Positions 1 to 8,181 of a DNA stretch of 64,000 nt are shown in pieces. Numbering within the stretch: position 1 is the first letter of the stretch; the number at the start of each line of letters is the position of its first letter. The notes beneath the pieces are model-generated. The model was not told where the DNA came from and ran no database searches. It saw only the letters and a program-made list of their open reading frames with translations. Where the stretch lies: positions 62,001 through 126,000 of the forward strand of contig DASXZW010000035.1 in assembly GCA_036501665.1 (NCBI GenBank). Reading direction: 5' to 3'. Made by a program: the position numbers and the translations under genes. The stretch comes from DATAUD01 sp036501665. GTDB taxonomy: Bacteria > Verrucomicrobiota > Verrucomicrobiia > Limisphaerales > Palsa-1400.

Positions 1-941
1 TGGTCTGGACGAATCCGAATCGTTTCTTTGACGACGTGCGCGCGAGTGTCAATTGCTGTGACGGCATCGGAATTGGCGTTTGCGACGTAAAGAGTTTGCT
101 CATCGCGGCTGAGAACGAGGTCGCAAGGATGCAGACCGACCGGCACTTGGGCTTCCTCAACGCCCGTTGCCAAATTCACTATCGAAACAACCCCGCTGGA
201 GGCGACGCCGCGATTGTCCACAACGACGGGTGTTCCGGCGGACTTTGCTGAGGACTCAGAACCGGTCGGAAAACGTCCGCCCCAATCAGTAACGAAGGCT
301 GTCGCACCGTTCGAGGAGAGGACCACGTTCCACGGCGCGATGCCGACTTTGATCAATTGGATGACAGTCCCTCCTTTCAAATCAACCACAGCCAGCGCAT
401 TGGAAATCGACAGGCAAACGTAAGCCTTCGCGCCATCAGCGGAAATCGCCAGACCGCACGGGTCCGAAGCGTGCGGCATGTGCATGGTCCTCGAAAATTC
501 CACCGGGAAATTACCGGCCACGTTCCATTCGTAGAGTTCGTCATCCGCGCCGGTAATATAGAGGCGTGATTCGGCGCGATTCAGCGCGATCCCGTGCAGG
601 GATGCGCCGGCGGCGGGGTAGGGGAGCGTTTGGGAAAGTGTCCAGGCCTCGGCATCCACAACCAGCAAATTGTTAATATTCTTGACGAACAAGGTCGAGC
701 CGTCGCGTGAAAGTGCGAGATCGACCGGTCGCCCTTTAAATTCGATGCGCTTCCCCGTGATTCGCACTATTTGCGAGGTTGGAAGTTTTTGCGCGGCCAA
801 AGGCAAAGGGCCCACCGGCTGATTTAGACCCGGTTCGGCCAACCTGTCCGCCGCTAGACAGCGAACGGCGAAGATGATTTGCAACAGGAGCAGACCAAAC
901 CATCGTGATCGCATTCGCTCAATTGGTTTGTTGGACCTCAT
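1..941 (-). CDS. Secreted YVTN-type beta-propeller protein, partial (runs off left edge)
   Basis: The reading frame is open from an ATG at 941 down to base 1, so only the N-terminal 313 or so residues are present. A basic start is followed by a hydrophobic stretch (WFGLLLLQIIFAVRCLA) that looks like a signal peptide, so the protein is probably exported. Five blade-like repeats follow, of the type PxDLxLSxDGxTLFVxN, for example PCGLAISADGAKAYVCL, PWNVVLSSNGATAFVTD and PCDLVLSRDEQTLYVAN. This pattern is typical of YVTN/NHL-like propellers, which act as binding scaffolds; no catalytic site is visible. The start ATG overlaps the stop of the upstream gene (ATGA), so the two are translationally coupled. 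An in-frame ATG at 914 is an alternative start, directly before the hydrophobic stretch. Confidence 0.75.
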   Translation of the reverse strand, partial: MRSNKPIERMRSRWFGLLLLQIIFAVRCLAADRLAEPGLNQPVGPLPLAAQKLPTSQIVRITGKRIEFKGRPVDLALSRDGSTLFVKNINNLLVVDAEAWTLSQTLPYPAAGASLHGIALNRAESRLYITGADDELYEWNVAGNFPVEFSRTMHMPHASDPCGLAISADGAKAYVCLSISNALAVVDLKGGTVIQLIKVGIAPWNVVLSSNGATAFVTDWGGRFPTGSESSAKSAGTPVVVDNRGVASSGVVSIVNLATGVEEAQVPVGLHPCDLVLSRDEQTLYVANANSDAVTAIDTRAHVVKETIRIRPD

Positions 942-1417
942 CTCATCATCACTCCGCTGATGCACGAGTTGCTTCCAGCCATGACGCCAAAGCCTTGCCC
1001 GGGCCATTTGTGCTGGGAAATTGCAAACGAAGCCTTGCCCAAGAATAGTAATGGGCCTTTAACATCCCTGCCATAAGTAACACGCAGCCTCCACGATTTC
1101 TCGCCGTTTGGTGGCGGGATCGCCAAGTCTTTGGTATCTCCAGTCGCCAGCCGTTGAGGATGCGTCGGCGTCGTGTGACTGAACGCTTGCCAGCCTTCAG
1201 GCGAATTCGTCTCCACAATCAAGTCAGTCAGCAAAATGGCCCGCTCATCGCCATTTGTAATGACAAAGAGCATTCCGCTGGCAGATTGGCTTGGCGAATT
1301 CGTAATCAAAGTGAGAGCAACGGGTGATCCGACCGGAGCCGCCGACAAAATCAACCAGACTATCCCCCCCACAAGGAGGATCACCAGGACGACCATTAAA
1401 TGCCACCGCTTCTTCAT
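938..1417 (-). CDS. Hypothetical membrane-anchored protein
   Basis: A 159-residue protein of no recognised family. The N-terminus MKKRWHLMVVLVILLVGGI is a basic tip followed by one strong membrane segment (about residues 8-26), so the rest is probably outside the cytoplasm. The remainder is polar and beta-rich, with short stretches such as GMLFVITNGDERAIL and EKSWRLRVTYGRD that could form an Ig-like sandwich. Its TGA overlaps the ATG of the downstream propeller gene, which suggests a two-gene operon and perhaps a shared extracellular role. The ATG at 1417 is the only start that keeps the basic tip before the membrane segment. Confidence 0.6.
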   Translation of the reverse strand: MKKRWHLMVVLVILLVGGIVWLILSAAPVGSPVALTLITNSPSQSASGMLFVITNGDERAILLTDLIVETNSPEGWQAFSHTTPTHPQRLATGDTKDLAIPPPNGEKSWRLRVTYGRDVKGPLLFLGKASFAISQHKWPGQGFGVMAGSNSCISGVMMR

Positions 1418-1577
1418 TCATGCAGGCTTGCTGACGCCTCATTATCAGTGTTTATGCGCAAGCAGTTCGCCTGCATATTGAACCTGTTAAATCAACGCTG
1501 CAACGCTCATTGCGTTTAAAGTTTGAGACCGTCCAATACTGTTGGCGAAAATACGCTAACGGTGTAAGATTCTTCTC

Positions 1578-1851
1578 GTGAAGACGTTGACTGTGGAAGA
1601 AGCCACCCCGGGCTTGGGCGAGTTAATCGAGATGGCGCTCGCCGGCGAGAAAATTCAAATCCGCAAAGGAAGCGGAGTTGTGGAGTTGCGCCCGGCCCAA
1701 ACAAGTCAGACTACTGTCAACTAAAAACTCGTGCCACGCGAGGCGTTGAGTCGATTGCAAGAGGATGCTCACCCCCCCCTCCCAAGCCGAAGAATATCTG
1801 CGTGAATTGCGCGAGGAACGTCAGGCAACCGACAGTCGGCGTCAGGGATGA
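1578..1851 (+). pseudogene. Degenerate Phd/YefM-like antitoxin gene
   Basis: A GTG at 1578 opens a frame reading VKTLTVEEATPGLGELIEMA and then GEKIQIRKGSGVVELRPA, the N-terminal pattern of small prevent-host-death-type antitoxins that block a PIN ribonuclease. The frame meets TAA at 1722, but the same frame continues with antitoxin-like sequence (KLVPREALSRLQEDA). At a run of seven C bases (about 1770-1776) the likely frame changes, and SQAEEYLRELREERQATDS follows up to a TGA at 1849-1851 that overlaps the ATG of the PIN remnant. One nonsense change plus one homopolymer frameshift imply a decayed gene. The family call rests on pattern resemblance and on the neighbouring PIN start. Confidence 0.55.
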
Positions 1852-2072
1852 TCCACCTCGACACGAATTACCTCATTGGATTGCTCGTCAAAGCTTCGCC
1901 TGCGGCAGCTCATGTGGATGCTTGGTTAGCGGCTGGAGAGTCCGTTGCTGTCGCAACGCCGCTCCATTACTGCGATCTATTCGCCGGCCCGGAAGTTGAA
2001 CGGGCGTCCGAATCAACCGCAGCATCGTTGTCTTCGCCTTCCCCGTCTTCTCCATCCAAATTGATGACTTGA
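1848..2072 (+). pseudogene. Truncated PIN-domain toxin (VapC-like) remnant
   Basis: The frame begins MIHLDTNYLIGLLVKASPAA and continues HVDAWLAAGESVAVATP. The first acidic residue of the PIN metal site is present in LDTNYLIG. PIN ribonucleases are usually about 130 residues long with further acidic residues in the middle and C-terminal parts; here the likeness fades after about residue 40, and the frame then reads antisense through the 3' end of the convergent DUF892 gene as a low-complexity serine-rich tail. The ATG overlaps the stop of the broken antitoxin (ATGA), the usual coupling in such pairs. It is almost certainly inactive. Confidence 0.55.
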
Positions 2073-2515
2073 ACGGCGAGCGACGTAAGATGTTCGTCGG
2101 CTGCATTTTCCTCATCGAGGGTTTCTTCGAGAAGGTTGGCGGGGTCGTCCATGTCCAGGAATTGCGCCCAACTGCGCAGGCAGCCATAAGAAGCGATCTC
2201 GTAGTGCTCGATTTTTTGCGCGGCGCAAACCAACGCGGCGTCGCCGAAATCCTCCTCGATGAGTTCGGTGCATTCGGTGATAAGACTCTGCATGCTCTTG
2301 GATTTTCGGGTGGCAGCTTTTTCGCCAAGAACATCAAAAATCTTCTCTACACGACGGACGTGCTCTTCAGTTTCCTCAAGATGCTCGCGAAACGCCTCCT
2401 TTAACTCCTCGTGTTTGGCGGCATCGGCCATTTTCGCCAGGGCTTTGACCAATTGTTTTTCGGCATCGTAGATGTCCTCAAGTTCCGCGAGAAAAGTGTC
2501 ATAGAGCTGGCTCAT
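1967..2515 (-). CDS. DUF892 / YciF-like ferritin-fold protein
   Basis: A 182-residue protein matching the DUF892 (YciE/YciF) family, four-helix ferritin-like proteins linked to stress responses. Visible hallmarks are the N-terminal LAELEDIYDAEKQLVKALAK, then EHLEETEEHVRRVEKIF, then AAQKIEHYEIASYGCLRSWA, then LLEETLDEENAADEHLT. Together these supply Glu/His residues placed like a diiron site. The last 30 or so residues are acidic and low in complexity and probably disordered. Its 3' end overlaps the decayed PIN remnant on the other strand. It is most likely cytoplasmic, and the exact reaction in this family is not settled. The ATG at 2515 fits the family start (MSQLYDTF). Confidence 0.85.
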   Translation of the reverse strand: MSQLYDTFLAELEDIYDAEKQLVKALAKMADAAKHEELKEAFREHLEETEEHVRRVEKIFDVLGEKAATRKSKSMQSLITECTELIEEDFGDAALVCAAQKIEHYEIASYGCLRSWAQFLDMDDPANLLEETLDEENAADEHLTSLAVQVINLDGEDGEGEDNDAAVDSDARSTSGPANRSQ

Positions 2516-2769
2516 AAATTTAGTGGTGTTTGAGGAATTTTAATTTCCTTTTGCCGTCATGGCGGCGCCAAAACTATGCGGCCCGATTGGGATCAACAAT
2601 ACGTAGTTTACCCCTGTGCTCATTCATCTTCGTCGCAATGAAACCGCCTCGAAATAAAGGCCATGCAAATTGCAAACGCATCGCGGGCCAACATGCAAAT
2701 TGCGCCTGCAAGATGATGCTTTGTCGGGGCAAAGAGGTCGGCACTGTTGATGCTGGAACAATAGGTAAG

Positions 2770-3405
2770 ATGAAAAGGTGGTTGGGCATTCAGACGGCGA
2801 CAGTTTTAGTCTTGGTCGTGGGATTTGGCACGAACGTTTGTGAGGCGGGGACGAATGTGGTTAACGGAGCTTCGGCAAATACGCAGGGATTTAACCCGCC
2901 GCTTGCCGTTCCAGCAACGCCCGCACAAGCGAGACCCATCGGTCTCGAAGGTGTCAAACCATTGAATAATCCCACTGGCATAACTCCAATCAATCCCAGC
3001 GGGCCGGTTCCCATTCAGCCTCGCGGAGTGACCCTTCCCAATCCGGGAGGCAGCACACCGGCGAATCGGAGCGCGGGTGCGACGCCAATTCGTCCAGGCG
3101 GCGCGACGCCTGTAAATCCCGGCGGACCGGCTCCAGCCAATCCGGGGGCAGCAGTGCGAGGCAACTCGACTGTTGTAACTCCCCGAAACTCGGGAGGAGT
3201 TCCGGTGTTGGTAATACCGAGGCAAACGACTATGGCGCCGCCCGTCAATCCTATTATCATTGCGCCAAAGCCGGTGCAACCGTTGCCCGGCACAATGGTT
3301 CCAGTGCCGGGTTCAGGCATTGCGCCGATGCCGTCGCCGAAAGTTCCGCCAAAGCCGGCGCCAACGCCCACTCCTGCGCCGACACCTGGCGCTCAACATC
3401 GTTAG
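2770..3405 (+). CDS. Proline-rich secreted protein of unknown function
   Basis: Starting at the ATG at 2770 gives MKRWLGIQTATVLVLVVG, a clear signal peptide ending near VCEA, so the mature protein is exported. The frame is open further upstream, but that extension lacks a plausible leader. The mature part is low in complexity: imperfect repeats of the form (T/A)P(I/V)(N/R)PGG between about residues 50 and 130, then a proline-rich tail (KVPPKPAPTPTPAPTPG). No enzyme motif is present. It could be a cell-wall or surface spacer protein. It sits alone between a convergent gene and an unrelated one. Confidence 0.55.
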   Translation: MKRWLGIQTATVLVLVVGFGTNVCEAGTNVVNGASANTQGFNPPLAVPATPAQARPIGLEGVKPLNNPTGITPINPSGPVPIQPRGVTLPNPGGSTPANRSAGATPIRPGGATPVNPGGPAPANPGAAVRGNSTVVTPRNSGGVPVLVIPRQTTMAPPVNPIIIAPKPVQPLPGTMVPVPGSGIAPMPSPKVPPKPAPTPTPAPTPGAQHR

Positions 3406-3487
3406 AAAATGAAAGAAATCCCTGAAACTAAAATCGGGGCGGGTACCCCATGTCAGCGGATTCCAAAAATACTATAAGAACACTCTT

Positions 3488-4036
3488 ATGCAATTTGAGC
3501 CGAGCGACATGTTTCCTGACTCCTCCGCACGCACCGCCGACGGGCGCCTGGAAGTTTTGATCGTTTACGAAGATTTGCCCGCTGGAAAAAAGGCCAAGGA
3601 AGTGTGCGATTCACTGACGCGGAGATTGGGAAAACCCTGGCGGATGAATCTGGAACTGCTCAATTTCAATTCTCTTCATTTGACGAAGCCAAACGCCGCC
3701 AATTTCGACCGCGACCTGACTATTATTTCGTGCGGAAATGGGAAATTGCCGAAATTGGTGCGGGACTGGATCGATTCTTTTGCCGTTCGACCCAAAACTT
3801 CAGGGGCCTTGGTCGGTTTGATTGGGGTTGCCCCTTGGGGACCGGATGGGCGCCGAACAACCCAGAGCTTTTTGGCAGCCGCCGCGCGCCGGCGTGGCAT
3901 GAAATTCTTTTCGATGACGTATCCAATTGGAAATGAAAAACCGAATGAAGCTTTACGAACCTATGATTCAAACGATTCCGTTTTTGGCCCAGCCGAGGCT
4001 TGCGGCGATTGTTCCGGTGGATTTTCCACCCGATGA
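3488..4036 (+). CDS. Hypothetical protein, 182 residues
   Basis: Not recognised. The protein is soluble, with no signal or membrane segment. The first half reads like an alpha/beta fold: LEVLIVYEDLPAGKKAKEVC suggests a first beta strand and helix, and RDLTIISCGNGKLPKLVRDW a second strand. The tail after about residue 150 (NEKPNEALRTYD onward) is less ordered and overlaps another short frame at 3927-4145. It lies just upstream of the phosphodiesterase gene on the same strand, but nothing ties the two functionally. The ATG at 3488 follows an AT-rich stretch without a strong ribosome site. Confidence 0.45.
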   Translation: MQFEPSDMFPDSSARTADGRLEVLIVYEDLPAGKKAKEVCDSLTRRLGKPWRMNLELLNFNSLHLTKPNAANFDRDLTIISCGNGKLPKLVRDWIDSFAVRPKTSGALVGLIGVAPWGPDGRRTTQSFLAAAARRRGMKFFSMTYPIGNEKPNEALRTYDSNDSVFGPAEACGDCSGGFSTR

Positions 4037-4145
4037 CGCGCGGCCCTGGCTGGTCCACATTTCCCTGGGCGGAGGGAGACGCGGCAAATCCCGCGCCCTC
4101 CGGTCCGGGCGCAAGCGCGGCAAAGCCCAGGGATTGCTGTCGTGA
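3927..4145 (+). CDS. Possible small overlapping ORF (doubtful)
   Basis: A 72-codon frame overlaps the end of the 182-residue gene by 110 bases, and its TGA overlaps the GTG start of the phosphodiesterase gene (GTGA). The stop-start overlap resembles translational coupling, which is the only support. The product is basic with a glycine/arginine-rich tail and no recognised motif. It may be a true coupling peptide, the displaced end of the upstream gene after a frameshift, or chance. Confidence 0.2.
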   Translation: MEMKNRMKLYEPMIQTIPFLAQPRLAAIVPVDFPPDDARPWLVHISLGGGRRGKSRALRSGRKRGKAQGLLS

Positions 4146-5329
4146 AGAATGTTCTGCCACTGTTTATTTTCATCGACGCGTGCGGATGGGAAATCGTCAA
4201 GCAGGATCCGTTCATGCGGCGGTCTGCCCCGAACCGCAAGCGGCTGACTTCGGTCTTTGGGTATAGTTCGGCGTGCGTGCCGTCGATTCTTTCAGGGCGC
4301 TGGCCGGCGGAGCATCGGAATTGGAATTATTTTGTTTATGACCCGGAGAATTCGCCGTTTCGGTCGTTGCGAAGTCTGCGGTGGCTGCCCTCGGCGTTGA
4401 CAGGACGGCGGATTTTTCGGCGATTGTTGTCGCGCTTAATCAAGAGCAGACTCAGTTTCCGAGGGTATTTCGACCTGTATAACATGCCGTTCAGGCACAT
4501 CTCCCTTTTTAATTTTTCCGAAACCAAAAGCCCCTTGCAACCGGGAGGAATGAACCAGGGGACAAATATTTTTGACTACCTGAGTGATCGCGCAATTCCC
4601 TATTTTGTCGGCGACCCGGCGCGAACTGAATCGCAAAATCTCGATGGGCTGATCTCAGAAATTGAATCGGAGCGGATTGATTTTGCTTTTCAATATTGGC
4701 CGGGTCTCGACGGTCTGCTTCACGAAGTGGGAAATAAATCTCCGGAAATTGCGCCGCGGCTGAGACTTTACGAATCGTGGATTGAAAAAGTAATGACGGT
4801 TGCCAAATCGCATTACGACGAAACGCGCCTCTATGTTTTCAGCGACCACGGAATGGCGAACTGCGACGAACTTCTGGATCTAAAGAGGACCGTCGAGGAA
4901 TTGGGCCTTCGGATGCCGCAGGACTACGCGGTGGTGTATGATTCAACTATGGCGCGATTCTGGTTTTTTAATGATCGCGCGAGGTTGCTGGTGACGAACC
5001 GCCTGAAAAATGTTCGCGAGGGCCGGATTGTTGAGGACGAGGAGTTAAAGCAATTGCGCGCATTTTTTCCGGATCGCTATTTTGGCGAACTGATTTTTCT
5101 GGTGAAGGAAGGTGTCTTGATTACGCCGAGCCACATGGGTGCGCGACCCATTCGCGGAATGCACGGTTATCATCCAGACGATCCCAACAGTTTCGCGTTT
5201 ATCTGCACAAATCAAGAGAACGGGTTGGAGGAAACGACGGCGATTCCTGATGTGTATCGCCTCATGACGAGGGATGCTGATTTGGCGCAGGCGCGAAACG
5301 GAACGGCGCGAACGGCAGTTTGCGTTTGA
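4142..5329 (+). CDS. Alkaline-phosphatase-superfamily phosphodiesterase/sulfatase-like enzyme
   Basis: A 395-residue protein with the metal-site layout of the type I phosphodiesterase/nucleotide pyrophosphatase group: FIFIDACGWE near residue 10 (first Asp), SSACVPSILSGRWP near residues 42-55 (Ser in the nucleophile position, followed by PSILSG), YWPGLDGLLHEVG near residue 190 (Asp and His), YVFSDHGMAN near residue 236 (Asp-His) and RGMHGYHPDDP near residue 338 (last His). It should hydrolyse a phosphodiester or phosphoester; the substrate is unknown. It starts at GTG, supported by the immediate FIFID strand and by the stop of the preceding frame at 4145. It opens a run of plus-strand genes with glycosyltransferases and a phosphopantetheinyl transferase, hinting at surface-glycan or lipid-linked chemistry. 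Confidence 0.75.
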   Translation: MKNVLPLFIFIDACGWEIVKQDPFMRRSAPNRKRLTSVFGYSSACVPSILSGRWPAEHRNWNYFVYDPENSPFRSLRSLRWLPSALTGRRIFRRLLSRLIKSRLSFRGYFDLYNMPFRHISLFNFSETKSPLQPGGMNQGTNIFDYLSDRAIPYFVGDPARTESQNLDGLISEIESERIDFAFQYWPGLDGLLHEVGNKSPEIAPRLRLYESWIEKVMTVAKSHYDETRLYVFSDHGMANCDELLDLKRTVEELGLRMPQDYAVVYDSTMARFWFFNDRARLLVTNRLKNVREGRIVEDEELKQLRAFFPDRYFGELIFLVKEGVLITPSHMGARPIRGMHGYHPDDPNSFAFICTNQENGLEETTAIPDVYRLMTRDADLAQARNGTARTAVCV

Positions 5330-5416
5330 TAGGTTCGGGAGGTGGGTTTGAGAACCCCAACAGGGTGGGTATTCACTGCATTTTTTTAACGTTTGATTCG
5401 CACCATTCTTGACGCG

Positions 5417-6295
5417 ATGGACGATCCATTGGTGAGCATCATCTTACGCTCGTTTAACGAGGCTTGGGCTTTGCGCGAAACTCTGCCTGGACTTGCGGTT
5501 CAAGATTGGAAGAATTGGGAACTGATCGTGATCGACTCGGGGTCCACGGATGGGTCGGTGGAATTAATTCGCGCCGCCAAGCCACGGCATTTCCATCAGA
5601 TTGACAATTATAATCCCGCGCGTGTCTTGAACATGGGAATGAAATTGGCCTCCTCCGAATACGGAATTTTTCTCAACGCGGACGCGACACCTCAAGGCAG
5701 CGATTGGCTTCGCCCGCTTGCAACGGCATTGAAGAATCCTGGCACGGCAGCGGCTTTTGGCCGCCAGATTCCACGACCAGATTGCCGCGCTGTGTTTGCG
5801 CACGACTACGCGCGCTGTTTTGGGGAAACCCGCGAAGCAGTTCGTTGGGAACATTTTTTCAGCATGGTCAGCAGCGGATTGCGAAAAGATATTTGGGCGA
5901 AGCGCGGTTTTTTGGAGTCGATGCAATACTCGGAGGATGACGAATACACGCGCTGGTGTCTCGCGAAGTGCTTCGACGTTGTGTATTGCCCCGATTCGGT
6001 GGTGATGCACTCGCACAATTATTCGGCTGCCCAGGCTTACAAACGAATGTACGGCGAATCCCGCGCACTGGCCGCAGTTTGGCGGCATTCTACCAAGAAA
6101 GTAAATTGGCCCGAGACGGTTTTGTTGGGATGGGTCAACGATGTTCGGCGCGACCTGCAATTCTGCGCGCGCAATGGGCGGCTCTCCGAATGGCCCCACG
6201 CAGCGCAAATCCGCTGGCAGCAACGCCGCGCGAGGCTGGAAGGTTTTCGCGATGGCTGGCGATTCTACCGAAATGAGCGACCCATTCACAATTGA
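5417..6295 (+). CDS. Family 2 glycosyltransferase
   Basis: A GT-A fold glycosyltransferase of 292 residues. It begins MDDPLVSIILRSFNEAWALR, the usual first beta strand, followed by WELIVIDSGSTDGSVELI (nucleotide-binding Asp) and GIFLNADATP (the DxD-like metal site, here NAD). A later YSEDDEYTRWCLAKCF region carries the ED motif expected for the catalytic base. The frame is open from a TTG at 5393, but the ATG at 5417 puts the first strand at the N-terminus as is normal. It would add a sugar from a nucleotide donor at the cytoplasmic membrane. Its end overlaps the next gene, so the two are co-transcribed. Confidence 0.8.
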   Translation: MDDPLVSIILRSFNEAWALRETLPGLAVQDWKNWELIVIDSGSTDGSVELIRAAKPRHFHQIDNYNPARVLNMGMKLASSEYGIFLNADATPQGSDWLRPLATALKNPGTAAAFGRQIPRPDCRAVFAHDYARCFGETREAVRWEHFFSMVSSGLRKDIWAKRGFLESMQYSEDDEYTRWCLAKCFDVVYCPDSVVMHSHNYSAAQAYKRMYGESRALAAVWRHSTKKVNWPETVLLGWVNDVRRDLQFCARNGRLSEWPHAAQIRWQQRRARLEGFRDGWRFYRNERPIHN

Positions 6296-7421
6296 CGGAA
6301 CCGCGGAACTCGAAGCGTCTCTTCACGGAATCTGCGAAACGGTTCGGCGCGAAGTCTCCACAATTGTGCCGCAAAAAAAACTCGCGGCGATTGTTCTAGG
6401 TGGTGGCTATGGTCGCGGCGAAGGCGGCGTTCTGAAAACCGAAGCAGGAGATGCGCCGTATAACGATTTGGAATTTTACATTTTTCTCAAAGGCAACCGC
6501 CTCTGGCACGACTATAAGTTTGGAAAAGATTTACACGACCTGGGGCATCAGCTTTCGACAGACGCAGGCCTCAGCGTCGAATTTAAGATTGACTGCGTAG
6601 ACCGATGGCGGAGCGGGCCTGTGTCCATGTTCAGTTACGATTTGGTCTCCGGGCATCGCATGGTTTCAGGGGATGAAGGAATTTTTTCCGGTTGCGAACA
6701 TCATCGTGAAAGCAACGCCATACCCTTGGCTGAGGCGAGTCGCCTTCTATTCAACCGTTGCGCCGGGCTTCTATTGGTTCGCGAAATTCTTCGCAAGCCG
6801 GTTCCCACGGAGGAGGACGCGGATTTTGCCGTCCGCAATATGGCTAAAGTGCAATTGGCTTTGGGCGACGTAGTCTTGACTGCCTTTGGCAAATATCACT
6901 GGAGCGTCTTGGAACGCAATAGACGGCTGGCCAAATTCGTTCCTCCCGAGAGGCCCCATTGGTTGCCTGAAGTCCAATCACAATATTCGCATGGCGTCGC
7001 TTTTAAATTGCACCCGCGACGCTCCACAAAGTTGGAACCAACCTTTGAAACCGAATATCTCCGCCTCGTTGATCTGGCAAAGGAAGTATGGCTATGGCTG
7101 GAAAGCCGTCGTTTGAACGAGAAGTTTTTGACAGCCTCCGACTACGCCCTCGGCGCAATGGATAAATGGCCGGGCACTGCGGCCTGGAGAAATTTTTGCC
7201 TGACTGTTAAGACGTTTGGACCGAAGGCGGCTGTTGCGACCCATTCCGGGCGTTACCCGCGCGCGCGGCTTTTCAACGCGTTGACGCTGCTATTGTGGAA
7301 TTCCAATCAAGTAACGCAACCGCCATTTCTCCATAGGTTGCAAAGTGAACTTCACACAAACGCCGCGGATTGGCCGGGTTTGGTGACTGTCTTCAAACGA
7401 GTCTGGCCGGCGTATGGATGA
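6252..7421 (+). CDS. Nucleotidyltransferase-like protein (pol-beta type fold, putative)
   Basis: A protein of 389 residues from the ATG at 6252, or 382 from the ATG at 6273. The N-terminal third carries LAAIVLGGGYGRGEGG, then APYNDLEFYIFLKG, then LSVEFKIDCVDRW. A GGxGRGEG loop, an acidic pair in a beta strand and a third acidic strand together resemble the active site of MNT-type nucleotidyltransferases of the DNA polymerase beta superfamily. The rest (about residues 150-389) is mainly helical and unrecognised. The gene overlaps the GT2 upstream and overlaps the phosphopantetheinyl transferase by 8 bases, so it belongs to the same operon. Substrate unknown; the fold assignment is inference from motif spacing. 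Confidence 0.5.
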   Translation: MAGDSTEMSDPFTIDGTAELEASLHGICETVRREVSTIVPQKKLAAIVLGGGYGRGEGGVLKTEAGDAPYNDLEFYIFLKGNRLWHDYKFGKDLHDLGHQLSTDAGLSVEFKIDCVDRWRSGPVSMFSYDLVSGHRMVSGDEGIFSGCEHHRESNAIPLAEASRLLFNRCAGLLLVREILRKPVPTEEDADFAVRNMAKVQLALGDVVLTAFGKYHWSVLERNRRLAKFVPPERPHWLPEVQSQYSHGVAFKLHPRRSTKLEPTFETEYLRLVDLAKEVWLWLESRRLNEKFLTASDYALGAMDKWPGTAAWRNFCLTVKTFGPKAAVATHSGRYPRARLFNALTLLLWNSNQVTQPPFLHRLQSELHTNAADWPGLVTVFKRVWPAYG

Positions 7422-8181
7422 ACAAACGCCACAGCGCGGGGATATTGTTCTTCAAGCGGATTCCGCGCACGCGTGGATCATTCCACTTGACATCTCAATG
7501 CTGGAAATGGACGCGTTTTCAGAAACCCTTTCCCCATCGGAGTCGCGTCGAGCCGATGCCTTTCATTTCGACGTTGACCGGTTTCGGTTCATTGCAGGAC
7601 GCGGCGCTTTGCGAACGATTCTCGGACGTTATCTAAACGAGAGTCCTGTTTACATTGAATTTGAATATGAACCGCGAGGCAAACCAAGGCTTGCTGGGCA
7701 ATTCGCGAGCGGCGATTTGCAGTTTAACCTGGCGCACTGTGAAGACGTTGCAGTGCTGGCGTTGGCCTGGGGATGCAGCGTAGGAATTGATGTCGAGCGC
7801 GAGCGTGATTTTGACGATATCGAGCCAGTTGTAAAAGTGATCTGTTCGCCGCGCCAGGTGGCCGAGTTCGAGGCTCTGCGGAGTGATCAGCAAACAGCAG
7901 CTTTTTACAGGCTTTGGACCCGCAAGGAAGCATGGCTCAAGGCGACGGGCAACGGCATCACGACTTCGCTCGAGGAGGTTGAACCTTCGTTCCTGCCGGG
8001 TGAAACCGCGCATTATCAAAGTTTGCCAAAAAGTTTTTCAACGCCTGTCAACAATTGGAGCTTGTTCGATTTTATGCCGAAGCCCGGATTCATCGCCGCT
8101 TTGGCGCTGGACAAAGAAATTGAGCATTTAGAGGTCGGCAGACGGGTGGAACAGCGAACGCTTGAGGCGTCATATGTTTGA
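7414..8181 (+). CDS. 4'-phosphopantetheinyl transferase, Sfp type
   Basis: Transfers the phosphopantetheine arm of coenzyme A to the conserved serine of carrier domains. The 255-residue length and the pseudo-dimeric layout fit the Sfp/Gsp group. Diagnostic motifs are FNLAHCEDVAVLALAW (His of the CoA site), SVGIDVERERDF (Mg-binding GxDxE) and FYRLWTRKEAWLKATGNGI (the W-x-KEA-x-K helix). The ATG at 7414 overlaps the previous gene by 8 bases, and the stop overlaps the next gene. It lies 3 kb upstream of three NRPS genes with six carrier domains, the obvious partners, although it may also serve other carriers in the cell. Confidence 0.92.
   Translation: MDEQTPQRGDIVLQADSAHAWIIPLDISMLEMDAFSETLSPSESRRADAFHFDVDRFRFIAGRGALRTILGRYLNESPVYIEFEYEPRGKPRLAGQFASGDLQFNLAHCEDVAVLALAWGCSVGIDVERERDFDDIEPVVKVICSPRQVAEFEALRSDQQTAAFYRLWTRKEAWLKATGNGITTSLEEVEPSFLPGETAHYQSLPKSFSTPVNNWSLFDFMPKPGFIAALALDKEIEHLEVGRRVEQRTLEASYV

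Noticed and set aside
2530..2769. N-terminal extension of the proline-rich protein
   Set aside because: The extension has no leader features, while the ATG at 2770 begins a clear signal peptide.
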